Of a stretch of 64,000 nt of DNA, positions 39,586-51,056 are shown in pieces. Made by a program: the position numbers and the translations under genes. Location: contig NC_134681.1 of assembly GCF_024713945.1 (NCBI RefSeq), positions 4,317,501 through 4,381,500 on the forward strand. The letters run 5' to 3'. The stretch's first letter is position 1; each line of letters opens with the position of its first letter. The DNA is from Dermatophagoides farinae (lineage: Eukaryota; Arthropoda; Arachnida; Sarcoptiformes; Pyroglyphidae). Below the pieces are notes generated by a model. That model made no database searches. It was not told where the DNA came from and saw only the letters and a program-made list of their open reading frames with translations.

Positions 39586-42477
39586 ATGGCTACAAATAAT
39601 GATTTAAATAGTAGCAACAATAATAAAAAATCAATAATTGAATTTTTACCATTTTCAACATTGATTGATTCATCATTTTGGTTTGAAATCAAACGAATCA
39701 AATTAGATGTACTAAAATTATCAACAACACCTATCGATATTTGTCCATCATTTTCTGTTCATACAAATATACCCGGTATAGTTACATTGAATTATGAAGC
39801 ATTTGAATCATATGATAAATTATGTACAAGACGTGAACATACTGATTTAGATGAAGATTTATTCTATTTAAATGGTCAATTAATAATCTATAATACTCGT
39901 GATGAATTTGAAACAACTGATAAACATGTTCTTATTAATCAACAAGGAAAATTAGTAAGTATTGCTTCTGGTTTTTTTTGTAACGTAAAAAAAATTATGA
40001 TTTTGTATTCTAATCAATCATCATCATCATCATCATCATAATATAGATTTGGGACGCATTAAATGATGAAACACTTTGTTCAAAAGTTGATTCATCATTA
40101 GAATATTATCTTGCTCGATTCTTTATGATTGTTTATGGTGATTTTAAATCATATGATTTTAATTTTTGGAATGCCTATCCTTCATTATCATTTCCACCGC
40201 ATTGTTTTCGACTAAATTCACCAAATAATATCAAATGGAATCATCATTTTAGCTATGAACAAACCAATAGACTATGGCAATCATTTAAAAACATTCCAAT
40301 GAAACAGCGATTATTTTTTGTTATTCTTTTGAAACCAACTAATAATAATAATAATAAGACTAATGATGGCCATAATAATGCTGTTTATTTTCAAAATTAT
40401 GATCCTGAAATCGTTTTATTCAAAAATTTTTGGTCATTAGATTTCATTCAAAATTTATCAAATACAAAACAACAAGATGTAAAAATTATATTCACTTTTA
40501 GTGATTATTCTTCATATCCGAATTATCCTGGCTGGCTATTACGAAACTATTTAGCTTATATTCATGTTCGTATGGCACAATTGCTGAAACAATATAGAAA
40601 CAATAAAACAATATTATGGTTTGTTCAACAATGTCTATACAATACTAATTTATTGATTGGATCATTATCGATATCACGTCATTATGAATGTGAATCAACA
40701 TTAAAACCACAATGGTTTGATAAAATATCTAGCCGTTCTTTTATACATAAAATTGCTATGCTACCATGGAATTATAAGAAAATATCATCAGATCAATATA
40801 TACAGGGTTTCATTGAAGATGTAAACAAATTCTATAATTCTAATTCATCGGATATTACTGATTGTTCGAATGATAGAATCAATAAATCCTATGTACCGAA
40901 TGCAGTTGGTTGGGAACGTAATAAAAAATTAAATAATCGTCTATTACCAAATCAAGTGAATTGTGGCAATACTTTGAAACCGGAAATCATTGCCACTGAT
41001 GCATTATATTTAAATCTTAAACTAATGAAATGGCGTCTAGTACAGAATCTTGAATTAGATAAAATAAAAAATACTCATTGTTTATTGCTTGGTTCCGGTA
41101 CGCTTGGTTGTAATGTAGCCCGTACATTAGTCGCTTGGGGTATCAATCACATAACAATGGTGGATAATAAAAATGTTTCATTTTCAAATCCAGCACGTCA
41201 ATCATTGTATACTTATCAGGATGCAATCGGTGGTGTACAATCGAAAGCACAGGCTGCCGCTATAGCATTACGATTGATAAATCCATCCATAGAATCCAAA
41301 GGAATTGATTTGAATATCAAAATGCCTGGACATTTATTTGAAAAATGTATGTTTTTTTTCTGCAATGTTGTATGATATTTATTTATATTCAAACAAACAA
41401 ACAAACAAAAAAAAATCATTGTAGCTTTTGAAGAGGAAATGAATGAAATTGAAAATTTGGAAAAATTAATCGATCAAACGGATGTTGTATTTTTGATGAC
41501 CGATACTCGTGAAAGTCGATGGCTACCAACCGTGATTGCAACAGCTAAACATAAGGTATATGATTATATGATTTTGGTTATGCTGAAATTTAATAAAAAA
41601 AAAAAAATTTTTCAACAAAAAACAGATTATCATCAATGTTGCTCTTGGATTTGATTCATTTCTTGTACAACGTTTTGGTTTACGTTTACGATTAAACAAT
41701 AGTATTGATCAACAATCAAAATGGCTTGATATTTATAGCAAACAAACCAAAGTTTATAATCAATTATTTCCAGACAATAATATTGAACAAACATCAAGCA
41801 CAACATTACAGGCACCAATATTATTGGGAACACAGCTTGGTTGTTATTTTTGTAACGATGTTTTTGCACCATCCAATTCAACCAAAGATCGTACATTAGA
41901 TCAACAATGTACGGTAACAAGACCAGGATTATCAATGATTGCTTCTGGATTCGCTGTAGAATTATTGATGTCCATTTTACAACATCCAGCCGGGTAATAT
42001 CCATGCATACAATATTTTTATCATTTATTCATTTTTTTTTTGTTATTTTATAGACCTTTAGCACCATCAATGACAAGATTTCATGAACAATATAATATCA
42101 AAAAGCGAATGTCCGAATTGAATGATGAACAATTAATCGATATGGAACTATTGGATGTAGAATCATTATTGGGCATCATACCACATGAATGTCGTGGTTT
42201 TTTATCCATATATGAACAGATGACACCAAGTACACCACGTTTAGAATATTGTATTGCATGTTCAGATAAAATAATCGATAAATATCGTATGGATAAAAGA
42301 AAATTTCTTTATCAAGCAATTAATGATTCAAAATCATTGGAAACAATTACCGGTATTGAAATATTTCATAATGTTAATGATATCGATGTTAAAGAATTTG
42401 ATATTGATGATAATAGCTATGATGAAGATGATAATGATGATGGAAATGATAAACAATTCGTACAAGTTGAAATCTAA
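39586..42477 (+). CDS. ATG7: ubiquitin-like modifier-activating enzyme ATG7
   Basis: The E1-like enzyme of autophagy: it activates ATG8 and ATG12 with ATP, forms a thioester and passes them to ATG3 and ATG10 in the cytoplasm. Five exons: 39586-39954, 40047-41346, 41425-41555, 41626-41993 and 42054-42477. All four introns (92, 78, 70 and 60 bp) are GT-AG and the frame closes at 863 aa. The N-terminal ATG7 domain begins [16 protein letters not shown]. The ATP-binding loop [11 protein letters not shown] is at about residue 472, followed by [18 protein letters not shown]. The zinc-site pair GCYFC precedes the catalytic Cys (about 695) in [14 protein letters not shown]. The C-terminal region is acidic, as expected for ATG8/ATG3 recruitment. 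It is longer than human ATG7 (703 aa), partly through Asn-rich insertions. The start lies just before the conserved N-terminal block. Confidence 0.97.
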
Positions 42478-42701
42478 ATCTAATCGAAATATTATTTGCA
42501 CGTATAAAACAAAATATAAATTAATATATTGTTATACATTGATAATTAACGATTACAACACTAATTCAATGCATGTGGTTTTTTTTTCACCTGAAGAAAT
42601 TATTATTATCATCATCATCATTTTTATATTTGAATTTGTTTCTGTTTTTTTTCTACAATATTATGTTTTTTCTTTTTCATTTTATTTTCCATTTTTGAAT
42701 G

Positions 42702-42707
42702 AATAAA
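42702..42707 (+). terminator. AATAAA poly(A) signal for ATG7
   Basis: AATAAA lies 225 bp after the ATG7 stop and is followed by a T-rich stretch. Its position and strand fit the 3' end of ATG7. Confidence 0.6.
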
Positions 42708-42798
42708 TTTGCATGCAATATTTTCGTTCGAATATCGATGCAAAAAAAAAAATGAATTTTATTCTCATAAATCAATTTCTTTAGCATTTTTTTTGTCT

Positions 42799-42804
42799 TT
42801 TATT
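42799..42804 (-). terminator. AATAAA poly(A) signal for CZIB
   Basis: AATAAA on the minus strand, about 260 bp after the CZIB stop and 92 bp past the ATG7 signal. If used, the two convergent transcripts would end very close together or overlap. Confidence 0.45.
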
Positions 42805-43064
42805 TATCCAATGAATTCTCTTTTGTATGTGTGTGTGTGTGTAACAGAGATGATGGAAATAGAAAATGGTTAACAGAATATGATTTGTATAAGATAATGT
42901 TGGCAACAAAATTTGAGAATATTCTTTGTAGTTTTTTGTTTATAAAATATATATTTGAATGATGATAAAAACACAGTAGTAGTAGTAGTAGTAGGTATTA
43001 ATGATTTATAGGAAGAAACATTTTGATGATGAATTGATCAATCAATCGATAAATATGATTGAAA

Positions 43065-43747
43065 TTATTTTGTTGATTTTTTTACCGTTGTAAATCGATA
43101 TTTAAAATCATAAATACCAACCGATTCATTTGAACGTTCATCATAATCGGCCCAATTCAATTCGCTTAGATCAACTTCATTGAATTCTGTTGTATTGTCC
43201 ATATTTGTACATTGAAAATGATCTATTGGTTCAAATAGCAATGGATCACAGCCACGGCAATCGAATTCAACAAATGGTTTAAAATTAAGTGAATCTTCAG
43301 CTAGATATGGTCGTATTGATCCTTCGATAACAGCTTTAACAAAAAAAAAATTAAATACAAAAAAAAACACAATAAAATGATGATGATAAAACTTACAAAC
43401 ATTTGATGGTCTTGAACAAGTTTTACATTTGAATATTAGATTTACGAATGATTTGCCACCCATCAATGGAACTTTATTATCATCGGAAAATGTCATGAAA
43501 TTTTCTGTTTCCGTACCGCAATTATTACATTTAAACTAATTTTAATTAATAAACACAACAATAACAACAACAACAACAAAAAAACAGAAATTCATTAGAA
43601 TGATTGAAAAATGAAATTTTCAACCAAAAAACAAAAAAAACAAAACAAACAAAAACTTACTTTCATATGATATTCATATTGTGATGTCACCTTTAGATTG
43701 GTGACATTTTCCAATTGAGCCCATATTTCCAAAACAGATACACGCAT
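43065..43747 (-). CDS. CZIB: CXXC motif zinc-binding protein (UPF0587/C1orf123 family)
   Basis: A small conserved eukaryotic protein whose biochemical role is poorly defined; human CZIB binds zinc. Three exons: 43747-43661, 43535-43397 and 43333-43065. The introns (125 and 63 bp) are GT-AG and give 164 aa, close to the human 160 aa. The N-terminus MRVSVLEIWAQLENVTNL aligns with the family start. Two CXXC pairs, CNNC and CKTC, form the zinc site and fall in exon 2. The family block EFDCRG and the C-terminal NWADYDERSNESVGIYD are present. The Met at 43747 is chosen because conservation starts there; an upstream in-frame Met exists at 43801. Convergent with ATG7 and divergent from the receptor gene. 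Confidence 0.95.
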
Positions 43748-44597
43748 TTTTTTCCAATGATTTGTAATACCAGATAAACAAACTATATATGAGAAAATCA
43801 TGAAATGAGAAATCTGTTCAATTCAGGTTTTAGCTTTGGCTGTTGTTGTTGTTGTTGTTGTTATACTTTCTTGTGGCTACAAAACAACAAAACATTCATA
43901 ATAATAAAAAAGACACATCACCAAAAAAAAAATTGAATCAAAATAATGAACACACACATTTGAAGACTGTAGCAATCGAATTGGAGACAACAACAAAAAA
44001 AATGTGTGAGAAAAAAAATTTCACACGTTATAATTTTGTGCACATATATTGTGCATGTGATGACTAAATAAAATGCATAAATCGACATATATCGACCACA
44101 AAAGTATATATAGCCGTTGTCTTCTGTAAAAAAAAAAAATTATTTTTATTACGCATGTTTTCTTGAATCTATTTTCTTTCAAGCGATTTTTTTCAAGCGG
44201 AATATCATCCGGTTCATCAATTTGTTATTCCGCTTTTTTTTCGTTCTAATATATCCATGATCGATACGACTATTGTTGTTGTTGTCATTCGGTACATTAT
44301 CGATCAATCATTTAATTATTATTATTTAGATATTAAAACTTGATCAATCGATTGCATCATAATATATTGATTTCGATTGAAAACAATATTGACAAATTAG
44401 AAACAAAAGAAATAGAGTGAGAGAGAGATTGCAAAATGAAAACAATTATTGAACCTTTTTATAATCAATGAAAATATCAATTAATTAATGGGCTAGAATA
44501 TTCTCATCAGATGACTGTAGATAAAGCGATGAAAAAAAAACGAAAAATTTATATCAGATCAGACTATGTTTTATTTAGTTATTCTTCATTGTCCATA
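43748..44597. other. divergent spacer between CZIB and the receptor gene
   Basis: 850 bp with (TTG)n near 43842, A-rich and AT-rich stretches. It should carry the promoters of both flanking genes. No coding sequence seen. Confidence 0.6.
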
Positions 44598-45894
44598 ATG
44601 GATCAACTGAATTCAAATCATCTATTAGATTGGTTTATCCGTTATTTTGGGTATGTTCAATGTTTATTTGTTTGTATATGCATTGAATTTCATATATTCA
44701 TCACATTTTTTTTTATTGTACAGCCATCTTGGATGTCAATTAGAAAATCTAGACAAATGTCCAACAAAATGGCAACGTATACGACGTTTAATTATCAACA
44801 TCATATTCAATGTGTCGGTTTTTATTTGTTTGAAATTTTTCAATCCATATTGGAATGAATCCGAAAATGTAGAAAATAATAAAAAATTATTGAGTAAATT
44901 TCTAATCAATGTATTCAAACGATATCTAATTTCAATGTTCATCAGCAATACCATATTCATCTATTGTCGCCATCATCAGATAGTCAAATTGATGAATTTC
45001 AATCAATTTAATCAAATTTATAATGAACAAAATAATAAAAATTCAACATTGATGATTAGAAAAATTTCATTCACACTAATCATATCGATATTATTTGAAT
45101 TTGCTAATATTTATCATGATTTTTACTATCAACAGATTTGCATTTCAATTTTACAATTCATCACATGTATTATATTGACAATAAATTCATTAATATTTTT
45201 ATTTATTGTTCATTATATTAAACAAAGTACAATATATTGTTTGGAAAAAATTTATAAACAAAATCACAATAGATATTTAAACATTATGATAACAATGAAT
45301 ATGATTGACAATATTCGTCGATCATCAATCAAACAAATACAACAATTAGCTAATCATAATCGTTATACAAATCAGATTCTTTCATTTCCATTAATAATTT
45401 ATTTATCATCATTAATTTCTGATACATTGATTATATTTGATGATTGTTTAGAAAATTCTGGCAATAATAATTCATTGTCATATATATTATATTCAATAAC
45501 AAGCTGGTCATATACAGTATATATTATTCATTTGGATATTAAAATCAATAGATTAGTTCAACAAATATTCAATACAATGATCAAACATGAATCATTATGT
45601 TCAAAGAATTGCAATCAAACATTGATGGCAACGTTTACAACAACCAAACGACAATCATCATCATCAATGGCATCGATAGAATATTTGAAGAATCAGATAC
45701 AAACAATAAATTTTTATAGACAGATAAAATTTTTTCTACGTAAAATACACATTATAGAATCAAATGAATTATATGAAATGGATTTCAGGCTACAATTGTA
45801 TCAATTAAAAATTGTTGATTTGAAATTATTCTTGAATATTTTTCTATTTGTATTAGCATATTCTGTATTAATTTATCAAACATTTAATTATTAA
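44598..45894 (+). CDS. gustatory-receptor-like seven-TM protein
   Basis: Probably a chemoreceptor of the arthropod gustatory receptor (7tm_7) family, a ligand-gated cation channel of sensory neurons. Two exons, 44598-44650 and 44724-45894, with a 73-bp GT-AG intron; product 407 aa, the usual length for the family. Hydrophobic segments lie at about 39-57, 88-104, 133-155, 160-187, 248-270, 283-303 and 383-405, giving seven. The last ends in YSVLIYQTF, which resembles the TYhhhhhQF signature at the same place in insect receptors. Codon use is AT-rich and there is no signal peptide, both typical. The start Met is inferred from the short first exon. Sequence divergence is high, so another polytopic membrane family cannot be excluded without a search. 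Confidence 0.72.
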
Positions 45895-47005
45895 AAAAAA
45901 AAATTAATCAATCAATCCTTATCAACATCATCATCATCATCATCATTATTCTTGTAGTTGGTATCAATTTTTTGAACAAAACAAGAAAAAAAAAAATATT
46001 CCTTCACTGTCATGTGTGTGTGTGTGTGGGTGTGGGTGTGGGTGTGGGTGTGTGCACGCGCGATGAAGATTGTGTTAATAATTGGAAAAAAATTGAAAAG
46101 AAAAACACTAATCGGCTCCATTGTGTTCACAAAATCATTTTCATTAATCTTCATTTTCAATTTTTCAAGCTTCTTGTTTCAACATAACAATAATAATAAT
46201 GTGCGTGGGCAATTTTCATCATCATCATCATCATTATCAAATCACTTTTTCATTCACAATTCAATATGGTGGTAGTAATGATGATGGTAATGATGTAAAC
46301 TTGTTGTTGTTGTTATTGTTAATTGAAAAAAAAAGAAAAAAAAATGAAAATCGACAAAAGAATTATGATTTGGTTTCTAAGAATTTTGAAATTTTTTTTG
46401 TTCTTTTTTTTTTTTTTTTTTGAATGAAAAATGATTCTAAATTTTTTTTTTGCTGTCTTTTCAGTTTTGTTTTCATTGTTTGAAGATTTTCATATTTCAA
46501 ATGAAAAATTTCATAATTTTTTTTCCCAATTTTCAAGTGCATATAGATTATTAATAAAGAAGAATTATTGTTGAAAATAAAAATGAATAGAAAAAAAAAT
46601 AAAGTAAGAAAATATTCTTGCTGTGTTGGTGTTGTTTAAAATCATTTTTTTTTATCAGGATTTTTTTTTTTTTGTTGAAAAATCTTATTCGATTCATCAT
46701 GAACATCCAGATGGCGTCATCATCGTAGTCGTTGATGTATAATAATAACGAGCAATGTAATTTGTTATCGATTGCCATCGATCGATTAGATTAAAAAAAA
46801 CAGAACAAAAACAAATATATGTGATATATAATTAATAAATTTGATTGAATTAACAATGAAAAAAAAACAAACATAATTTTATTTCAATAACAAGAAAGTA
46901 TATTGGGCATTGACAAATGAATTATATTATTATTACAAATTATTACATCATTTGAATTTTTAAAATTAAAATTTAAATTATTACAATATTACAATGTTGT
47001 CATCA
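45895..47005. other. 3' flank of receptor gene and spacer
   Basis: Begins with (CAT)n and a G-rich tract with four GGG runs at 46028-46048, then (CAT)n, poly(A/T) and AT-rich unique sequence. No coding sequence is supported. AATAAA candidates exist (for example near 46553), but none is close behind the receptor stop. Confidence 0.65.
46028..46048 (+). other. canonical four-tract G-quadruplex motif
   Basis: Four GGG tracts (46028-30, 46034-36, 46040-42, 46046-48) are separated by identical TGT loops. This satisfies the standard G3+N1-7 rule. It lies about 134 bp downstream of the receptor stop on the same strand, so it may be in that gene's 3' UTR. Confidence 0.75.
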
Positions 47006-47218
47006 TTAAATGGGATATACACATATTTCTAGAAAAGTTTCAATATCTGAGATATCATTTAGTTCCAAGTTCAATAGCGACATACCAATGGACACATAGC
47101 TGGCTTCTGATTTACCATATATGAGTCCTTTAAGAATTTCAACAATCCTTTTGGGTCCATTCTATGATTGACCGTAACTTTTATAGCCACCTCTTCATCT
47201 AGGGTTGTAATAATTAAA
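47006..47218 (-). pseudogene. frameshifted coding remnant
   Basis: On the minus strand, one frame is open from about 47218 with a protein-like sequence (LDEEVAIKVTVNHRMDPK). After an AAAA run at 47149-47152 a second frame carries on protein-like sequence (KRIVEILKGLIYGKSEAS) to a stop at 47006-47008. The simplest reading is a single-base indel in the homopolymer that broke a once-continuous frame. I do not recognise the family. The fully intact splice frames of the neighbouring genes argue against poor assembly as a general cause, but a local error is possible. Confidence 0.4.
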
Positions 47219-47313
47219 TGATGATGATCGGGAAGAAAAAAAAACAACACAAAGAGCTGAAGCCAGAGAAACTCTGGTGCTGATAACGTGTTAAAAATAA
47301 CAACAAGACAAAC

Positions 47314-47397
47314 CTAACATCATCCTCACGTTGTCTTATTTCATTAAATTTCATTATATGTTCATCTTGTCGTATTGGTGATGGTGGACGATCACCA
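47314..47397 (-). other. candidate internal exon, unidentified
   Basis: An 84-bp open segment on the minus strand sits between a T-rich acceptor (TTTTTAG) and a GTTTGT donor. It encodes a polar, charged peptide starting GDRPPSPIRQDEHIMKF, typical of a disordered or coiled region. Its length is a multiple of three. No partner exon is established; the fragments at 47006-47218 and 48166-48378 are on the same strand and could belong with it. Confidence 0.35.
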
Positions 47398-47514
47398 CTA
47401 AAAACAACACAAAAAAAAATCATTTATATTCATCATTGATGAACACAAATTATAAAAAAAAGATTTAATTAATAAAATTTGAAATGCAATTGAAAAACAG
47501 ATTTACAATGATTT

Positions 47515-47778
47515 GTAGTATGAAAGAATTATAATTATAAAACAAATTATTAATTTTCACACTAAAAAAAAAACTTTTTAATAAAGTTGTAGTTTAATAA
47601 ATAATAGACGGGCGGTAAAATAGTGATTCAAAAACTGAGCTACGAAAGGCGTAGGCAAGAAGAAAAAGACAAAACAGAATCTATTTTTTTTTTTTTTTTT
47701 TTGAGAATCGAAATAAAAAAAAACATTAGCTTCAGTGAGTAGCAACAACAAAAAACACTTAGTAGTATGAAAGAATTA
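47515..47778. repeat. 17-bp direct repeats flanking a 230-bp segment
   Basis: GTAGTATGAAAGAATTA occurs at 47515-47531 and again, identical and in the same orientation, at 47762-47778. The 230 bp between them include a long poly(T) run near 47683-47702 and a less AT-rich stretch. Perfect 17-bp direct repeats are the right size for a target-site duplication left by a retroposed sequence. Confidence 0.5.
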
Positions 47779-47918
47779 ATTTCGCACAATCATTCATATT
47801 TATATGTTTCAAACAATAATCTAATAAAAGAATTGTTTGTTATTTGTTGACCAAGTACAACAGAAATTTTATGTTGACTGGACGACCACGTGGAAAAGAA
47901 TGAATCGAAAATCGAAAA

Positions 47919-48145
47919 TCACAATATATAAAGCTTGTATGGACCATGTGCTTCGATTTCGAGAATAGAACTTTTTTCATATTCACAAGTATCTATATTC
48001 ATACAGGTACATTTTTTGCACACACACACATCAAAGTAACGGATCACCATAGATGTAGCGTACATTCACAAAAGATGTAGCATGTGCATAATGAAAATCA
48101 CGTGTGACACATGTATTATCACAATAATCAATTCGAAAAATTCGA
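47919..48145 (-). pseudogene. two overlapping short coding-like frames
   Basis: One minus-strand frame ending at 48031 contains a Cys-containing stretch (CDNTCVTRDFHYAHATSF). Another, from a Met at 48065 to a stop at 47919, contains a Cys cluster (VCVCKKCTCMNIDTC) followed by charged sequence. The first part of that cluster comes from a (TG)n run and may be accidental. Taken with the nearby fragments, this suggests decayed coding DNA. I do not recognise a family. Confidence 0.25.
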
Positions 48146-48165
48146 ATTCAAACTCTTTCTATGTT

Positions 48166-48378
48166 CTATTGAATGACTGCACCATCTATTGGATGCAAAA
48201 TCTGCAGCAAAGTGTGCTGAGCTAGAACAATGAAAAAAAAAGCTTTGTCAAAGCTACAGACCACAGAATACGTTTCTTTATAAGCGGCTTCTACTTTTGA
48301 GCTGGACGCGAACTGTTCAGAGGCATTCAATAGTTTTCCCCACTGTTCGATATGTTCAGACACGTGTAAAAGTTGCAG
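48166..48378 (-). pseudogene. coding-like fragment, unidentified
   Basis: A 70-residue open frame on the minus strand with amphipathic, protein-like sequence (HIEQWGKLLNASEQFASSSK). It has no homopolymers in its first 45 codons and a higher GC content than the flanks. It lacks an ATG at its start. A TTTTTTCATTGTTCTAG near 48220 could be a splice acceptor. It could be an exon, a mobile-element fragment or a dead gene; I cannot name the family. Confidence 0.3.
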
Positions 48379-49371
48379 TTACCGACAAATCGTTAAGCGT
48401 CATAAAGAGATAGATAGATAGATAGATAGAATAGATAATAATACCAACACATTTCATCATTGGTTGTTGTTGTTGTTGTTGTTGTTTTCCACACACTATT
48501 CACATATCATCCATATATGGATGACTATGATGATGATAATGGTGGTCGATGCAGAATCCATCCTGTTTGTCAATAAAAATTGTCGATCATTCAATTTATT
48601 CAAATATTCAATCAATCATTTATTCAAATATATATATAATATAGAAGGGCGTTGTCATTCTATTGTGATATAATCAAAATTTCAATAATGTCTATTATCA
48701 TATCAAATATATCGTATTTTATATAGTTAGTATATATATGTATATTAATCCAAGAAAAAAAAATGTATGTTTGTCATCCACATGGATGTTGATATTGTAC
48801 AATTTTACAGTTTGGTTTTTTTTATCATCAACGAACCAACCAACCAACCAACCAACCAAGCCAAACAAACAAATCGAACAGAACATTGAACAAAAAAAAA
48901 AAAAAAAAAGACTAACTAACCAACTGACCAATGGTAGTGTGAAAAAAACAACAATAGAACAAACAAACAAACAAACAAAAAAACATTGAAAATAAATTCT
49001 TCGATACAACAATGCAATGCAATGAAAAGAAAAGAAAAGAAAAGAAAAAAAAGGAAAAGTAAACAAAGTTTTTTTTTATCTTTCCAATAAGATTAGATAG
49101 AGATTACAAAATCGATTGACGAGAATTCTTGCAGTTTGTTTTTTGTTTTTTTTTTTTTTTTTTTTTTGGTTGACCAGTTGGAAATGATTCTGAAAGTTGG
49201 AAAACAGAAAAATAAAAGCCGGATGCTCACACAATGACCACACACACACCCACACCCACACACACCAAACTATATTGTGCGAATTGAACTGATGATGTGA
49301 ATTGACAGTTTGTCGTATCCATTATTAGATGGATTTTTTTTTCTTTTTTTTTGTATTGTATTGTATGATGT

Positions 49372-49376
<5 letters not shown>

Positions 49377-49424
<48 letters not shown>
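49377..49424. repeat. (GA)n microsatellite
   Basis: Twenty-four perfect GA units. Confidence 0.97.
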
Positions 49425-49431
<7 letters not shown>

Positions 49432-49475
49432 GGAAATAAAAAAATTGATTTGTTTCATCCAAGTGGCCGGCAAAA

Positions 49476-49604
49476 ATGAATAGCACCGACCAAACACCGG
49501 AGGCACATTTTCATTCGATTCATCATCATCATCATCATCATCAACAACATCATTATCAAACGAATGGTATCAAAGAAATGGATCCAAAAAATTGTTTCAA
49601 ATAA
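49476..49604 (+). other. short coding-like ORF with His run
   Basis: An ATG in a good context (CAAAAATG) opens a 42-codon frame: a polar start (MNSTDQTPEAHFHSI), seven His from (CAT)n, then a charged stretch, ending at TAA. A GGTATC donor-like site at 49567 could end a first coding exon. After an A6 run at 49586-49591, another frame reads a strongly hydrophobic segment (LFQIIFVVVALILIL). The GC content at its start is well above background. It may be the first exon of an unrecognised gene; no homology is claimed. Confidence 0.3.
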
Positions 49605-51032
49605 TATTTGTAGTAGTGGCACTCATTCTTATCTTGACAAGAAAAATATTTTTTTTTTTTTTTGCTCACGGAAATTGTCAAACTGAGTACACTTTAAGTT
49701 TTTTTTTTTTTTTTGCTCATCAATAATAAATTCATTTACAGCCATCAAATGTGGTTGACTTTATTGAATTTTCTTCCTTTTTTTTGTCATTGTTTTTTTT
49801 GTTTTGTTTTGTTTCCAAAGAAATTTTGTGTCACAATTGAATCAATAATGGATCGATTTGGTAATAGAGCAAAAAAAAAATATTAAACTTTCATTTGGAT
49901 TGTGTAATTGAACCGGTGCAAGTATATTCATGTGATTAATTCAAAAATTGGCAATAAGAATACAAAGATGATTCCGTTGATGATGAATAAATCAAAATTA
50001 GATTATCATCATTAATATTCAAATAAGATGAATAATAATGATGGAAAAAAAAGAATTTATATGGATGGCAGTGTAGAATATATCGAAATTCATGAATTAC
50101 AAATTAACTACTAATCATTTTTTTTTCGTATTTCCAAATTATTCAGAATACGAATCTAAGAATCAGCAATATAAATGATGAATATTTCTGTTGTTTTGTT
50201 TGCCCTCCCCCCCAAAAAAAAAACCATCCCAAACTTGGTTTCATTGATAATATGAAAGAAAAAAAATTTAAATATTTTTTCATTTGCCCAGTTGCAATTT
50301 TCTATGACTATTTTTTTGTTTTGGTCCGAGTTTTTGCCCGGTATTTTTTGTTTTTCATTAAAAGTTTATGATTACAGTACATGTACAATCGAATTTGATA
50401 ATATTTTTTTTCTATTAATTCAATCTATTTCTTTTTTTTTTATTCCACAATCGACAATTCTTATGAATTCTACGACAAGAATACAAGAATATAATGAAAA
50501 AGAAAAGCTGGCAAAAAAATAAAATAAAATCTAACAAACAAACAAACAAAGAAAGAGAAGAGAATGAAAAAAAAGTGAAAGCTAATCAGATCCGAGATAT
50601 GGTGATGATTCCCGATTGTCGTATCATCATCATCAGTTTCGATGAAACGGAGAAAAAAAAAGAAAAAGCAAAACTTCCCGTCGACTTTTTTTTCCGTTGT
50701 TATTGTTGCTGTTGTTGTTGTTGTTGTTGTTGTTGTTATTGTCGTTCTAACCGAATTAGATCATCATCATCATCATCATCATTTCTGTTGATGCTGAAAT
50801 TGTTTTGTATTTGTGTTTGAACAAAGTTTTTGCGTTTGTGTGTGTGTGTGTGTGTATGTTCGTTTCTTTCCATTAATTTAGAAGTTTATAGGATTCTGTA
50901 TTTCTCGTTATCCATGGCTTTCCTGTTTTTTTTTGTTATGGTCGATTGAATGAATTGAATGACAATTTTGATTTTGATTTTTTTTTATCCGTTTTGTTTT
51001 TTTTCGGAATTTTTGACGCATAATAATACTAT

Positions 51033-51056
51033 ATGGATGGATGGATGGATGGATGG
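51033..51056. repeat. (ATGG)n microsatellite
   Basis: Six ATGG units. Confidence 0.95.

Larger units (their letters stand above)
42478..43064. other. convergent 3' spacer between ATG7 and CZIB
   Basis: 587 bp between two stop codons on opposite strands. Contains AATAAA on plus at 42702 and on minus at 42804-42799, a (GT)n tract near 42830 and an (AGT)n tract near 42976. No coding sequence seen. Confidence 0.7.

Noticed and set aside
39955-40041. Extension of ATG7 exon 1 into a poly-Ser tail
   Set aside because: It reads through a GTAAGT donor into an intron. Splicing to 40047 restores the conserved ATG7 sequence.
47600-47660. tRNA-like A box (GTAGCTCAG on minus)
   Set aside because: No matching B box at tRNA spacing and no cloverleaf could be folded. 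It could be a tRNA-derived SINE fragment, but the evidence is too thin.
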